From an uncultured Blautia sp. (lineage in GTDB: Bacteria > Bacillota > Clostridia > Lachnospirales > Lachnospiraceae): a stretch of 12,241 nucleotides of DNA. Under the pieces are notes generated by a model. That model was not told the origin of the DNA and did no database searches. It saw only the letters and a program-made list of their open reading frames with translations. A program made the position numbers and the translations under genes. The DNA lies in assembly GCF_937880195.1 (NCBI RefSeq), contig NZ_CALFLA010000088.1, positions 1 through 12,241 of the forward strand. Reading direction: 5' to 3'. Shown here in pieces: positions 5,378-12,241 of this stretch; position 1 is the stretch's first letter, and each line of letters starts with the position of its first letter.

Positions 5378-7141
5378 ATGCGTTTATTCTTACGCCGGCA
5401 CAGAAAAAAGCTACTCCTTATGCTTTCCCTGTGTCTTGTCTTTCTTACTGGAACAGGAATCGGCCGTCTTGCAGGTCATGGCGGAGAGGAAAACAGAAAA
5501 TTTGAAGCGTTTACTGAAAAGATTTTTGAAAAAGAAGTTTCCGGGAATATGCTGAATCTTCATTATTCTCTGGCACACCCGGAAAAAAAGGGAATTTCCC
5601 GCCCAGCTCCCACCCTGGGAACCGTTGCCTCTGATCCTGAAAAAACCTTTGCGCTCTATGAAGATTATCTGAAACAGCTAAAAGAGTTTTCTCCTTCCCG
5701 GCTGTCCAGAGACAATCAGATCACATTGGATATGCTTCTTCTGTATTTTCATACTCAGCTTTCCATAAAAAACTGTACGCTTCTGGAAGAACTGCTGTCT
5801 CCCAGTCTGGGAATACAGGCGCAGCTTCCTGTGCTTCTTGCAGAATACGCCTTTTATGAGGATCAGGACATTTCCGATTACCTGAACCTTCTTTCTTCCA
5901 TAGAGCCCTATTTTCAAAGCATCCTGGAATTTGAAAAAGAGAAATCAAAGGCCGGGCTTTTTATGAGCGACACCACACTTAACCGCATCCAAAAGCAGTG
6001 TCAGGCTTTTATTCAAGATCCTGATTCCAATTATATGCAGGAGGTTTTTGCCCGTAAGATCAAAGACTACAAAAAATTTTCAAAAAAAAATCAGCAAAAA
6101 TTGATCCTCACTCATGAAAAAATCCTGAAAAACAAGGTGCTTCCAGCCTACCAGTCGCTGATACAGGGACTTGAAGATCTCCGTGGAACCGGAGTTTCCA
6201 GCCGGGGACTTGCCCATTATCCAAACGGCAGGAAATATTATGAGTATCTGATAAAAAGCCAGACCGGTTCCTATACTCCTGTGCCCCAAATCCAAAAAAG
6301 GCTTTTTACCCAGCTTTCTGCTGATCTGAAGCTAATGAAGCAGTTTCTCACAGAACAGCCATCTCTTCTTCTAAAGCTTCAAAAAGACACAAAGCTTCTT
6401 ATACAGGAACCGTCAGCAATTCTTAAGGCTCTTGAAATAAGCATAAAAAAAGACTTTCCCGCCCCCGGAAACGTCTCTTATGAAGTACATAATGTACATG
6501 AATCTATGGAAGAGTATTTAAGCCCTGCCTTTTATCTTACACCGCCTTTAGATACCAGAACGCCTAATGTCATTTATATCAACCAGGCAGGACGTCCCTC
6601 CGGTTCGGAGCTTTTCAGCACCCTTGCTCACGAAGGCTTTCCAGGACATCTCTATCAGACCGTTTACTTTGCCTCCACAAAGCCTTCGGATATCCGTTAT
6701 CTGATCTCCTTTGGCGGCTACGTGGAAGGCTGGGCCACTTATGCAGAATCCTGCATCCCCTCCTATGCAAAAGATTTTCTGGATGACAGCGCTGCCGCAG
6801 ACGTAGCGTCCCTTTACTGGATCAACCGCAGCATGAATCTCTGCATTTACTCCCTTATGGATATGGGCGTCCATTACCATGGATGGACAAAAAACCAGGC
6901 TGATCAGTTTCTTCGCACCTTTGGGATCACAGATCCTTCTGTTACAGGTGAGATCTATCAGTATATCGTGGAAACTCCAGCCAATTACCTGAAATACTAC
7001 TGGGGATATCTGAACTTTCTCGACCTTCGTTCCAGGCAACAGAAAAAACTGGGCGAGAACTTTCAGTTAAGCGACTTTCACAAAAAAGTTCTTGAAACAG
7101 GCCCGGTTCCCTTCCCGGTTCTGGAAAAATATATGAACTGA
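5378..7141 (+). CDS. DUF885-family membrane-anchored metallopeptidase-like protein
   Basis: The 587-residue protein has a basic N-terminus followed by one membrane segment (about 11-29) with no lipobox Cys, so it should be a membrane-anchored or secreted extracytoplasmic protein. The rest is largely helical. The diagnostic region is STLAHEGFPGHLYQ (414-427), the HE-x2-PGH motif of DUF885, followed by GGYVEGWATYAE (446-457), whose glutamates are the expected further metal or catalytic residues. DUF885 proteins are regarded as zinc-dependent peptidases of the HExxH-like superfamily; substrates are mostly unknown and none is evident here. Length matches the family. The start has AGGAG with 7-nt spacing. 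The gene is divergent from trxB and ends 10 bp from the end of the convergent marR gene, so no separate terminator fits between them. Confidence 0.9.
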   Translation: MRLFLRRHRKKLLLMLSLCLVFLTGTGIGRLAGHGGEENRKFEAFTEKIFEKEVSGNMLNLHYSLAHPEKKGISRPAPTLGTVASDPEKTFALYEDYLKQLKEFSPSRLSRDNQITLDMLLLYFHTQLSIKNCTLLEELLSPSLGIQAQLPVLLAEYAFYEDQDISDYLNLLSSIEPYFQSILEFEKEKSKAGLFMSDTTLNRIQKQCQAFIQDPDSNYMQEVFARKIKDYKKFSKKNQQKLILTHEKILKNKVLPAYQSLIQGLEDLRGTGVSSRGLAHYPNGRKYYEYLIKSQTGSYTPVPQIQKRLFTQLSADLKLMKQFLTEQPSLLLKLQKDTKLLIQEPSAILKALEISIKKDFPAPGNVSYEVHNVHESMEEYLSPAFYLTPPLDTRTPNVIYINQAGRPSGSELFSTLAHEGFPGHLYQTVYFASTKPSDIRYLISFGGYVEGWATYAESCIPSYAKDFLDDSAAADVASLYWINRSMNLCIYSLMDMGVHYHGWTKNQADQFLRTFGITDPSVTGEIYQYIVETPANYLKYYWGYLNFLDLRSRQQKKLGENFQLSDFHKKVLETGPVPFPVLEKYMN

Positions 7142-7151
7142 CCCCTTTTTC

Positions 7152-7595
7152 CTATTCCTCTCTGTAATTACGGAAGAAATCCTGCAGCTTCATAAGAGCC
7201 TCTGTCAAAGCTTCTGTTTCCTGACGATCCAGATCTTTCATTACTGCCATCACCATCTTTTCATGGAACATCCGATGGTGATGGTAGGCTCTTTCTCCTT
7301 TTTCTGACAAAGATACAAGAACTACTCTCCTGTCTTCCTCGCTTCTCCTGCGCTCTACATATCCTTTTTTTACCAGATGATTCATGGCAATGGTCAAGGT
7401 CCCTACGGTAACTGACAGAGATTTTGCCACTGCCGACATGCTTCGTGCTGTCCCGGTTCCAACCGCTTCTATAACATGCATATCATTGACAGAAACATCC
7501 TTATATTCGGTTGTGATCAGCGCCCTCTCTTCAATATCCATGATCTCGTTAAAAAGATTTACCAGAACATCATTAATCGTCTCAGCAGAATTCAT
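7152..7595 (-). CDS. MarR-family transcriptional regulator, FabT-like
   Basis: The 147-residue winged-helix dimer-type regulator has helix-turn-helix residues about 53-76 (SAVAKSLSVTVGTLTIAMNHL) and a basic wing (VERRRSEEDRRVVLVSLSEKG, 80-100). The segment YKDVSVNDMHVIEAVG and the helix pattern VTVGTLTIAMNHLVKKGYVER resemble FabT, the Firmicute repressor of fatty-acid synthesis genes that binds with acyl-ACP. FabT usually sits with fabH/fabK/fabD genes, and none is in the window, so the family assignment is firm but the physiological target is not. It has AGAGGAG 8 nt before ATG 7595 and is divergent from capA, whose promoter carries a palindrome it could bind. Confidence 0.9.
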   Translation of the reverse strand: MNSAETINDVLVNLFNEIMDIEERALITTEYKDVSVNDMHVIEAVGTGTARSMSAVAKSLSVTVGTLTIAMNHLVKKGYVERRRSEEDRRVVLVSLSEKGERAYHHHRMFHEKMVMAVMKDLDRQETEALTEALMKLQDFFRNYREE

Positions 7596-7624
7596 GGCTG
7601 TTCTCCTCTCTTTTTCTTTTCTCT

Positions 7625-7653
7625 ATTATACCCTAGAGTTCCCAGAACCACAA
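7625..7653 (-). promoter_or_regulatory. Promoter candidate for the marR gene
   Basis: On the minus strand TTGTGG (7648-7653) lies 17 nt from a perfect TATAAT (7625-7630), about 30 nt before the ATG. CTCTA/TAGAG half-sites flank the -10 (7621-7638) as a short imperfect dyad that might serve autoregulation. Confidence 0.5.
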
Positions 7654-7724
7654 ATAACTTTTTATCAGCCGGCGCAATTTATGTTCGGCATAGCAACGGT
7701 TCACACGCTTACTCTTCTCTGTAC

Positions 7725-7754
7725 TTGTCAAATACCTGTGATATTTGCTATAAT
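7725..7754 (+). promoter_or_regulatory. capA promoter with palindrome between -35 and -10
   Basis: TTGTCA (7725-7730) and TATAAT (7749-7754) are separated by 18 nt, placing the start near 7761. The interval contains the dyad CAAATA-N7-TATTTG (7729-7747), 19 bp in all, which a dimeric regulator bound there would use to block polymerase. The divergent MarR-type regulator is the obvious candidate, although this is inference. The wider 226-bp divergent gap (7596-7821) shows no reading frame or RNA gene. Confidence 0.5.
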
Positions 7755-7821
7755 ATATTTTAAGTCTAAAAACAGAAATTTAAAAATTTCTTAATAATAA
7801 ATACCAGAGGTATCCATAAAT

Positions 7822-9339
7822 ATGAAAAAAAATAAAAACGTTCCCCTGAATCTCAGGGAAAGAAGCAATTCGCGGATTGCATTTATCTGTTCTGTGGCCG
7901 TACTTGCAGTTTTGGTGATCTTTTTTCACCAGCTTGATTACAATATGATACAAAAACCTGCTGACCAGGCCAAAAAAGAGGCCGCGCAGAAAAAGGCCGA
8001 AGCCAAAAAAGCAGCCAGCACCCCTAAGGTGACAACAGCCAGCGTCATTGCTGTAGGAGATAATCTCTATCATGATTCTCTTCTGCAGTCTGGAATCAAT
8101 GAATCCGGTGCCTGGAATTACGAGCATATTTACGAAAATGTCAAAGACGAGATCCAAGCAGCCGATATTGCTATGGTAGACCAGGAAACAGTTCTTACCA
8201 CTGATCACAGCGCCATAAGCTCCTATCCTTCTTTTGCCACTCCTACAGAAGTAGCGGATGCTCTTATCAGCACTGGCTTTGATGTGATCGAATCTGCAAC
8301 CAACCATATTGACGACTACGGGTTTGATTTTATGAACCAGACTTTAAATTTCTGGAGCAGTTCTTACCCGGAAATCCCGGTTCTTGGCATCCATGCCTCT
8401 CAGGAAGATGCAGATACCGTAAAAGCCCTTGAGGTAAACGGTATCAAGATCGCTTTTCTTGATTATACATACGGAACCAACAACAGCGGCGCAGGGGAAG
8501 GCAAGGAATACATGATCGATATCTTCGAAAAAAATAAAGTTGCCTCCATGATCAAAAAAGCCAAGGCAGACAGCGACTGCGTGATCTTTGTAGCTCACTG
8601 GGGCAAAGAAAACGAATCCATGCCCACAGAATACCAAAAGGAATGGGCCACCTTCCTCATGCAGCAGGGTGTAGATGTGGTGATCGGCGGACATCCTCAT
8701 GTTCTTCAGCCCTATGGACGAATGTCTGACGAAAACGGAAACGAAATGCTGATTTTCTATTCTCTTGGAAATTTTGTTTCCACCCAGGAATCTTTTGACA
8801 CACTTTTGGAGGGAATGGCCAGCTTCACAATTCAAAAATCCACCCTAAAAGGCAAATCCACAGTAAAAATCCTTGACGCCACAGTAAAGCCTATGGTTAT
8901 GCATTATAATAAGGATCAAGGTGTATTTGGCCCCTATATGCTGAAGGATTATACAGAAGAACTAGCTTCACAGCATGGTGTACGGGATATTATAGGAGAG
9001 GAATTTTCTCTTTCCAATCTGAAATCCCGTTTCCATGAAATCATGTCCATGAATGTGGAACCTTCCTCCAGAACAGATCTTCTGGACGTATCTTTTGACT
9101 ATGAAATGAACATGACCGATCCCAATGGTAATTATGTAGAAGACCTCTGGTCAATCAGCGAATCGCAGTATCACGAGGGTCAGACCTCCTCTGACGATTC
9201 AGAGTCCTACGAGGATTCAGGCGAATATGATGATTCAGGCGAGTATGATGACTCTAGTGAGTATGATGACTCCAGTGAGTATGACGACTCCAGCGAGTAT
9301 GATGACTCCAGTGAATATGACGACTCCGGTGAATACTAA
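7822..9339 (+). CDS. CapA-family (poly-gamma-glutamate capsule-type) surface protein with repetitive acidic tail
   Basis: This 505-residue protein has a short cytoplasmic N-terminus, one membrane segment (about 19-36) and a Lys/Ala-rich stretch (45-66). A CapA/PgsA domain with a metallophosphatase-like fold follows (about 71-340). Its conserved acidic, Asn and His residues sit in AVGDNLYHD (77-85), VDQET (119-123), SATNH (158-162), VAHWG (257-261), GGHPHVLQ (289-296) and YSLGNF (313-318). CapA-type proteins act in synthesis or export of poly-gamma-glutamate or similar capsules, but no capB/capC ligase genes are nearby, so the function here is uncertain. The C-terminus is a run of EYDDSS/EYDDSG hexapeptides. 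The ribosome-binding site CAGAGG lies about 11 nt before ATG 7822. It ends at a shared terminator with tatD. Confidence 0.9.
   Translation: MKKNKNVPLNLRERSNSRIAFICSVAVLAVLVIFFHQLDYNMIQKPADQAKKEAAQKKAEAKKAASTPKVTTASVIAVGDNLYHDSLLQSGINESGAWNYEHIYENVKDEIQAADIAMVDQETVLTTDHSAISSYPSFATPTEVADALISTGFDVIESATNHIDDYGFDFMNQTLNFWSSSYPEIPVLGIHASQEDADTVKALEVNGIKIAFLDYTYGTNNSGAGEGKEYMIDIFEKNKVASMIKKAKADSDCVIFVAHWGKENESMPTEYQKEWATFLMQQGVDVVIGGHPHVLQPYGRMSDENGNEMLIFYSLGNFVSTQESFDTLLEGMASFTIQKSTLKGKSTVKILDATVKPMVMHYNKDQGVFGPYMLKDYTEELASQHGVRDIIGEEFSLSNLKSRFHEIMSMNVEPSSRTDLLDVSFDYEMNMTDPNGNYVEDLWSISESQYHEGQTSSDDSESYEDSGEYDDSGEYDDSSEYDDSSEYDDSSEYDDSSEYDDSGEY
9223..9330 (+). repeat. Tandem 18-bp repeats in the capA 3' end (six full copies)
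   Basis: Six in-frame 18-bp units (9223-9240, 9241-9258, 9259-9276, 9277-9294, 9295-9312, 9313-9330) each code Glu-Tyr-Asp-Asp-Ser-Ser/Gly. A degenerate unit precedes them (9205-9222) and a partial one (GAATAC) follows. Most differences are synonymous (GAT/GAC, AGT/AGC/GGC), showing selection for the peptide after duplication. Copy number can change by slippage without shifting the frame. Confidence 0.9.
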
Positions 9340-9345
9340 AAAAAC

Positions 9346-9410
9346 AAGCCCTTCCGGCCACAGATAGACATATGAAATATGACTGTCTGCGTCCAGAGGG
9401 GCTTCTTTTT
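9346..9410. terminator. Bidirectional intrinsic terminator between capA and tatD
   Basis: AAGCCCTT (9346-9353) pairs with AGGGGCTT (9397-9404) with one G-U pair. Inside, 9361-9373 pairs with 9377-9389 around a GAA loop with one mismatch. T-runs flank both sides: 9406-9410 on the + strand, and the A-run at 9338-9344, which reads as T's for leftward transcripts. It therefore serves capA from the left and the moaA-tatD operon from the right. Confidence 0.85.
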
Positions 9411-9427
9411 ATGTAACAGAAAAACTC

Positions 9428-10216
9428 TCAGATAGATGAAAACAGAAGTTTTTCTGCGTTTTCTCTTGTAATCCTGATTACCTGCTCCGGGGTTACTCCT
9501 TTGATTTCTGCAATCGCCTGGGCTACATAGGGAAGGTTTAAAGAACTATTTCTTTTTCCCCGATTTGGCTCCGGGCTGAGATAGGGACTGTCTGTTTCCA
9601 GTACAAGCTGATCCAACGGCGCATACTCTACCACCTCTTTCAGCTTCCTGGCATTTTTAAAGGTGACAACTCCGCCGATCCCCAGATAAAGACCCATTTT
9701 CAAATACTCTTCTGCCATTTCTTTCCCATAGGAAAAGCAGTGGATAATTCCGCCGTACATACCGCCTTTCATATATTCCCTGACAATATCCAATGTATCT
9801 TTTGCCGCTTCTCTGCTGTGTATCATAAAGGGAAGCTTCTCTTCTCTGGCAATATCCATCTGGGCGCGGAACATCTCCTGCTGGCGTTTATGCTCACATT
9901 CTTCCTTATGCCAGTAGTAATCCAGTCCAATCTCTCCAATGGCAATTATTTTTTCCAGATGTGAGATTTCACGGATCTCCCGAAGTGTTTCTTCTGTCAT
10001 TTTATCTGCATCATCCGGGTGAACGCCTACTGCTCCGTAAACAAAAGGATATTTTTCCGTAAGGGCCACAGTCCTTCTAAACTGCCCGATGGAAGCGCAG
10101 ACATTAACAACAGTTCCGATCCCCTGCTGTTCCATAGATTCCAGAAGAAGCTCCCGATCCTGGTCAAAGGCTTCGTCGTCATAATGTGCATGTGTTTCAA
10201 ATATATCTTTTCTCAT
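9428..10216 (-). CDS. tatD: TatD-family metal-dependent hydrolase (DNase-like)
   Basis: The 262-residue protein is an amidohydrolase-fold TatD protein of normal length. Visible metal and catalytic residues are His9 and His11 in THAHYD, Glu95 in IGEIGLDYYW, His133 in MIHSREA, His159 in IIHCFSYG, and Asp209 in ETDSPYLSPEPNRGKRN. Family members are cytoplasmic 3'-5' exonucleases or deoxyribonucleases implicated in DNA repair or quality control. The ATG overlaps the MOSC gene's TGA (ATGA, 10213-10216), and AAGGA lies 8 nt upstream, so it is co-translated as the last gene of the Mo-cofactor operon. No known biochemical link explains the pairing. Confidence 0.95.
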   Translation of the reverse strand: MRKDIFETHAHYDDEAFDQDRELLLESMEQQGIGTVVNVCASIGQFRRTVALTEKYPFVYGAVGVHPDDADKMTEETLREIREISHLEKIIAIGEIGLDYYWHKEECEHKRQQEMFRAQMDIAREEKLPFMIHSREAAKDTLDIVREYMKGGMYGGIIHCFSYGKEMAEEYLKMGLYLGIGGVVTFKNARKLKEVVEYAPLDQLVLETDSPYLSPEPNRGKRNSSLNLPYVAQAIAEIKGVTPEQVIRITRENAEKLLFSSI

Positions 10217-10659
10217 TCTTCCTGTCCTTCTTTGCAGCAGATAAATTCATCCCCTGGACGGATCACGCCTCCATGGAGAACTTTTGTAAATACCCCTTCT
10301 CTTGGCATAATACAATCTCCCATGATCTGAAAAATCTCACAACCATGATGACATTTTTTGCCAATCTGCGTCATCTCCAGCACAACGTCATTACAGCAAA
10401 ATCTTGTGCCTACAGGCATTTTTGCAAAATCAAAGCCCTCCACAATGATGTTTTCTCCAAAAGCGCCGTCTGCCACCTGGGCTCCCTTTGCCCGAAAATC
10501 CTCGATCTTATCATAGGATAAAAGGCTTACCTGTCTGTGCCATTTGCCTGCATGTGCGTCGCCTTTTATTCCCCAGTCTTCTATAAATTCCGCCTCGGGC
10601 ACACTGTGCTTCTGCGTACCTTTCTGTTCACTGATACAGACTGCAATTACTTTTCCCAT
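10213..10659 (-). CDS. MOSC domain-containing protein
   Basis: The 148-residue stand-alone MOSC domain shows GIKGDAHAGKWHRQVSLLS (30-48), GAFGENI (65-71), the conserved-cysteine region GKKCHHGCEIF (100-110) and GVIRPGD (131-137). MOSC domains occur in Mo-cofactor sulfurases and related sulfur-carrying proteins and are thought to bind sulfur through the conserved Cys, here Cys103 or Cys107. Its placement after moaA and the mogA/moaB-like gene supports a role in maturing or tailoring the molybdenum cofactor of a Mo enzyme encoded elsewhere. It is preceded by AGAAGG before ATG 10659 and lies 66 nt after the upstream gene, the longest gap in this operon. That gap has a TATAAT-like hexamer but no convincing -35. 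Confidence 0.92.
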   Translation of the reverse strand: MGKVIAVCISEQKGTQKHSVPEAEFIEDWGIKGDAHAGKWHRQVSLLSYDKIEDFRAKGAQVADGAFGENIIVEGFDFAKMPVGTRFCCNDVVLEMTQIGKKCHHGCEIFQIMGDCIMPREGVFTKVLHGGVIRPGDEFICCKEGQEE

Positions 10660-10725
10660 AATTTTTACCTTCTCTATTATATTTTCTCTGTGTCCATTCC
10701 TTCTCTGAATGAAACAGTAACAAAG

Positions 10726-11217
10726 TTATTTTCTGGCGCAGTTGGAAGCCTCTCCTGTAAGGATCTCAATTCCATGATCCAAAGCTCCCACAATATAATC
10801 CAGACTTTCCCGGACTGCCTTTGGACTTCCGGGAAGATTAATGATCAGAGTTTTTTTTCGGATTCCTGCTGCAGCCCGGCTTAACATGGCTCTTTTTGTG
10901 ATCGTCATGCTGTAGGCCCTCATTGCTTCCGGGATACCGGGAACTCTCCGTTCTATAATATCCTCCGTAGCTTCCGGCGTTACGTCTCTCTGGGAAAATC
11001 CAGTTCCTCCTGTAGTAAGAACCAGCTCCGCCAGCTCTTTATCTGCAATTTCTTTCATTCGATTTCCAAGTATTTCTCTGTCATCCGGCAAAATTTCCAT
11101 AGAAACCACCTGATAACCTTCTCGTTCCAGAATTTCACGGACAGCCGGACCGCTTAAGTCCTCTCTTTCTCCTCTGTATCCTGAATCACTTGATGTTATG
11201 ATTGCTGCACGTTTCAT
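10726..11217 (-). CDS. MogA/MoaB-family molybdopterin adenylyltransferase-like protein
   Basis: The 163-residue protein of the MoCF-binding family begins MKRAAIITSSDSGYRGERED and contains LTTGGTGFSQRDVTPEAT (67-84), the family's signature for binding molybdopterin, then INLPGSPKAVRESLDYI (126-142). Family members adenylate molybdopterin before molybdate insertion (MogA) or form the related MoaB group; the two cannot be separated by eye, so no symbol is given. ATG at 11217 is chosen because AGGAGG lies 7 nt upstream and the usual N-terminus follows; an in-frame extension to 11244 would run back into moaA. Only 2 nt separate it from the moaA stop codon, indicating coupled translation. Confidence 0.92.
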   Translation of the reverse strand: MKRAAIITSSDSGYRGEREDLSGPAVREILEREGYQVVSMEILPDDREILGNRMKEIADKELAELVLTTGGTGFSQRDVTPEATEDIIERRVPGIPEAMRAYSMTITKRAMLSRAAAGIRKKTLIINLPGSPKAVRESLDYIVGALDHGIEILTGEASNCARK

Positions 11218-11219
11218 TT

Positions 11220-12200
11220 TCAGCCTCCTATCTGGGACATACAAAGTTTTTCCGTATCATCCTTTTTCGCCTTTTCCAGAAAATGATGTCCATCCGGTTT
11301 TTCATTCAATGCTTCCCGGATCACATCCTTTAATTCTTCATCTGTACCGCCGTTTCGTATGATTTCTCTCAGATCCCGTCCTGCCGTATACTGAAGACAG
11401 GTTTTTAAGAATCCCTGGGAAGTCAGTCTGATGCGGTTGCACTCTCCACAGAATTTATGACTGACTGCGCTGATAAATCCAAGTTTTCCCTGAAAGCCCT
11501 CTGCTTCATAATACCGGGAAGGGCCGTTTCCAAGAGGTTCTCCCTGATACACTTTCAATGGCCCAAACTCTGCTTCCAGTATATCTGTCAGTTCCTTCTC
11601 CGACATTCCATGAAACTCTGTTCCGCATCCTATGGGCATCATTTCTATAAATCTTACATGAACCGGATGCTCTTTTGCAAGCTCTGCCACCTGACAGATA
11701 TCCTGTCCCTGTATCCCCAGAGGAACGCAGTTGATCTTTACAGACACCTCAGGATAACGAAGGGCTTCTTTGATACCCTCCAGAGACTGATCCAGAGAAT
11801 CTTTTCTTGCTATTTTTTGAAAACACTCCCTGCTCCTCGTATCAAGACTTACGTTTACCGCGTCCAGTCCGGCTTCTGCAAGCTTCGCCATCTGATCCTT
11901 TAAAAGGATTCCGTTTGTTGTAAGAGTTACTTTTTTAATTCCCGGAATCGCCTTGATCTGCTCTACAAGCTCCGGCATACGGACATGGAGCAAAGGTTCT
12001 CCCCCAGTCAGTTTGATCTTCGTGATTCCAAGCTCTGCCATTATTCTGCAGATACGGAGGATCTCCTCTTCTCGAAGAAGCAAAGAACGATCCACCAGCT
12101 TCACGCCATTCTCCGGCATACAGTAAATACATCGGAGATTACAGCGGTCTGTCACAGAAATCCGAAGATAATCTATAGTTCTTCCACATCGGTCTATCAT
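11220..12200 (-). CDS. moaA: GTP 3',8-cyclase MoaA (molybdenum cofactor biosynthesis)
   Basis: The 326-residue radical-SAM enzyme starts molybdopterin synthesis by converting GTP to the cyclic intermediate that MoaC turns into cPMP. The N-terminal cluster motif is C20-x3-C24-x2-C27 (RCNLRCIYCMPENG), with GGEP at 66-69 for SAM binding. The C-terminal cluster is Cys251, Cys254 and Cys268 (FCGECNRIRLTSQGFLKTC). The chain ends MSQIGG, the conserved C-terminal Gly-Gly that enters the active site. All catalytic elements are intact. ATG at 12200 has only a weak GAAGA-type ribosome-binding site; a strong AGGAGG sits farther upstream (12230-12235), too far to serve this ATG. moaC, moaD/E and moeA are not in the window and may lie to the right. 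Confidence 0.96.
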   Translation of the reverse strand: MIDRCGRTIDYLRISVTDRCNLRCIYCMPENGVKLVDRSLLLREEEILRICRIMAELGITKIKLTGGEPLLHVRMPELVEQIKAIPGIKKVTLTTNGILLKDQMAKLAEAGLDAVNVSLDTRSRECFQKIARKDSLDQSLEGIKEALRYPEVSVKINCVPLGIQGQDICQVAELAKEHPVHVRFIEMMPIGCGTEFHGMSEKELTDILEAEFGPLKVYQGEPLGNGPSRYYEAEGFQGKLGFISAVSHKFCGECNRIRLTSQGFLKTCLQYTAGRDLREIIRNGGTDEELKDVIREALNEKPDGHHFLEKAKKDDTEKLCMSQIGG

Positions 12201-12241
12201 TTTTCTTCAAAACGGAACTCTCCGCTTTTTCCTCCTGTCTT

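Noticed and set aside
6548..7039. 163-residue minus-strand reading frame inside the DUF885 gene
   Set aside because: Antisense shadow of the HEGFPGH region with no ribosome-binding site.
12201..12241. Strong AGGAGG upstream of moaA as evidence for another start or small gene
   Set aside because: No ATG, GTG or TTG lies at a suitable distance from it on the minus strand within the window, and the moaA N-terminus at 12200 is canonical.
1..12241. CRISPR array, tRNA, rRNA, insertion sequence or prophage genes
   Set aside because: No regularly spaced repeats, tRNA-like cloverleaf, rRNA segments, transposase motifs or phage genes are visible on either strand.

Overview
The window looks like chromosomal DNA of an anaerobic Firmicute, most probably a Lachnospiraceae-type gut Clostridium. 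The signs are moderate GC with A-rich, strongly Shine-Dalgarno-led starts, AgrC/AgrA-like GHKL kinases with a LytTR regulator, Pro/Thr-linker lipoproteins, a CapA protein with an acidic tail, and a molybdenum-cofactor gene group. Ten full-length genes plus one very small one are supported, along with promoters, one clear bidirectional terminator and a highly structured noncoding left edge. The genus is an inference from style, not from a search.

Layout. Positions 1-350 carry no convincing gene. They hold a nested set of hairpins ending in a T-tract on the + strand, then a 26-bp-stem hairpin, then a leftward promoter. Positions 351-4224 (all - strand) form one compact operon, read right to left: lipoprotein, membrane protein with a histidine phosphoacceptor helix but no ATPase domain, membrane GHKL ATPase protein with no phosphoacceptor histidine, LytTR response regulator, and a 46-residue peptide with a Sec-type signal sequence. 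Positions 4348-5256 (-) encode thioredoxin reductase. It is divergent from a membrane-anchored DUF885-type metallopeptidase (5378-7141, +). A FabT-like MarR regulator (7152-7595, -) converges on the peptidase and is divergent from a CapA-family surface protein (7822-9339, +). The right third (9428-12200, -) is a cofactor operon, moaA - mogA/moaB-like - MOSC - tatD, with 2-nt spacing and ATGA-type overlap at two of its junctions. capA and tatD converge on a shared bidirectional terminator.

The main discovery candidate is the 351-4224 operon. The two kinase-like proteins align without gaps through the dimerisation helix, yet they have lost reciprocal parts. One keeps RHDRKNH but stops before the ATPase. 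The other has a full GHKL ATPase but GKSMEES where the histidine motif should be. This suggests an obligate heterodimeric, trans-phosphorylating sensor kinase. The secreted peptide directly downstream of the response regulator is a natural candidate for its signal: there is no AgrB processing protease and the predicted mature region has no Cys, so a linear, Sec-exported, acidic and Tyr-rich pheromone is the simplest model. The lipoprotein at the head of the operon could be an accessory sensor or envelope partner.

The remaining genes are well-known families. Points of note there are the 18-bp tandem repeats coding an EYDDSS-type tail in CapA, a palindrome between the -35 and -10 of the capA promoter, and the coupling of tatD to Mo-cofactor genes.
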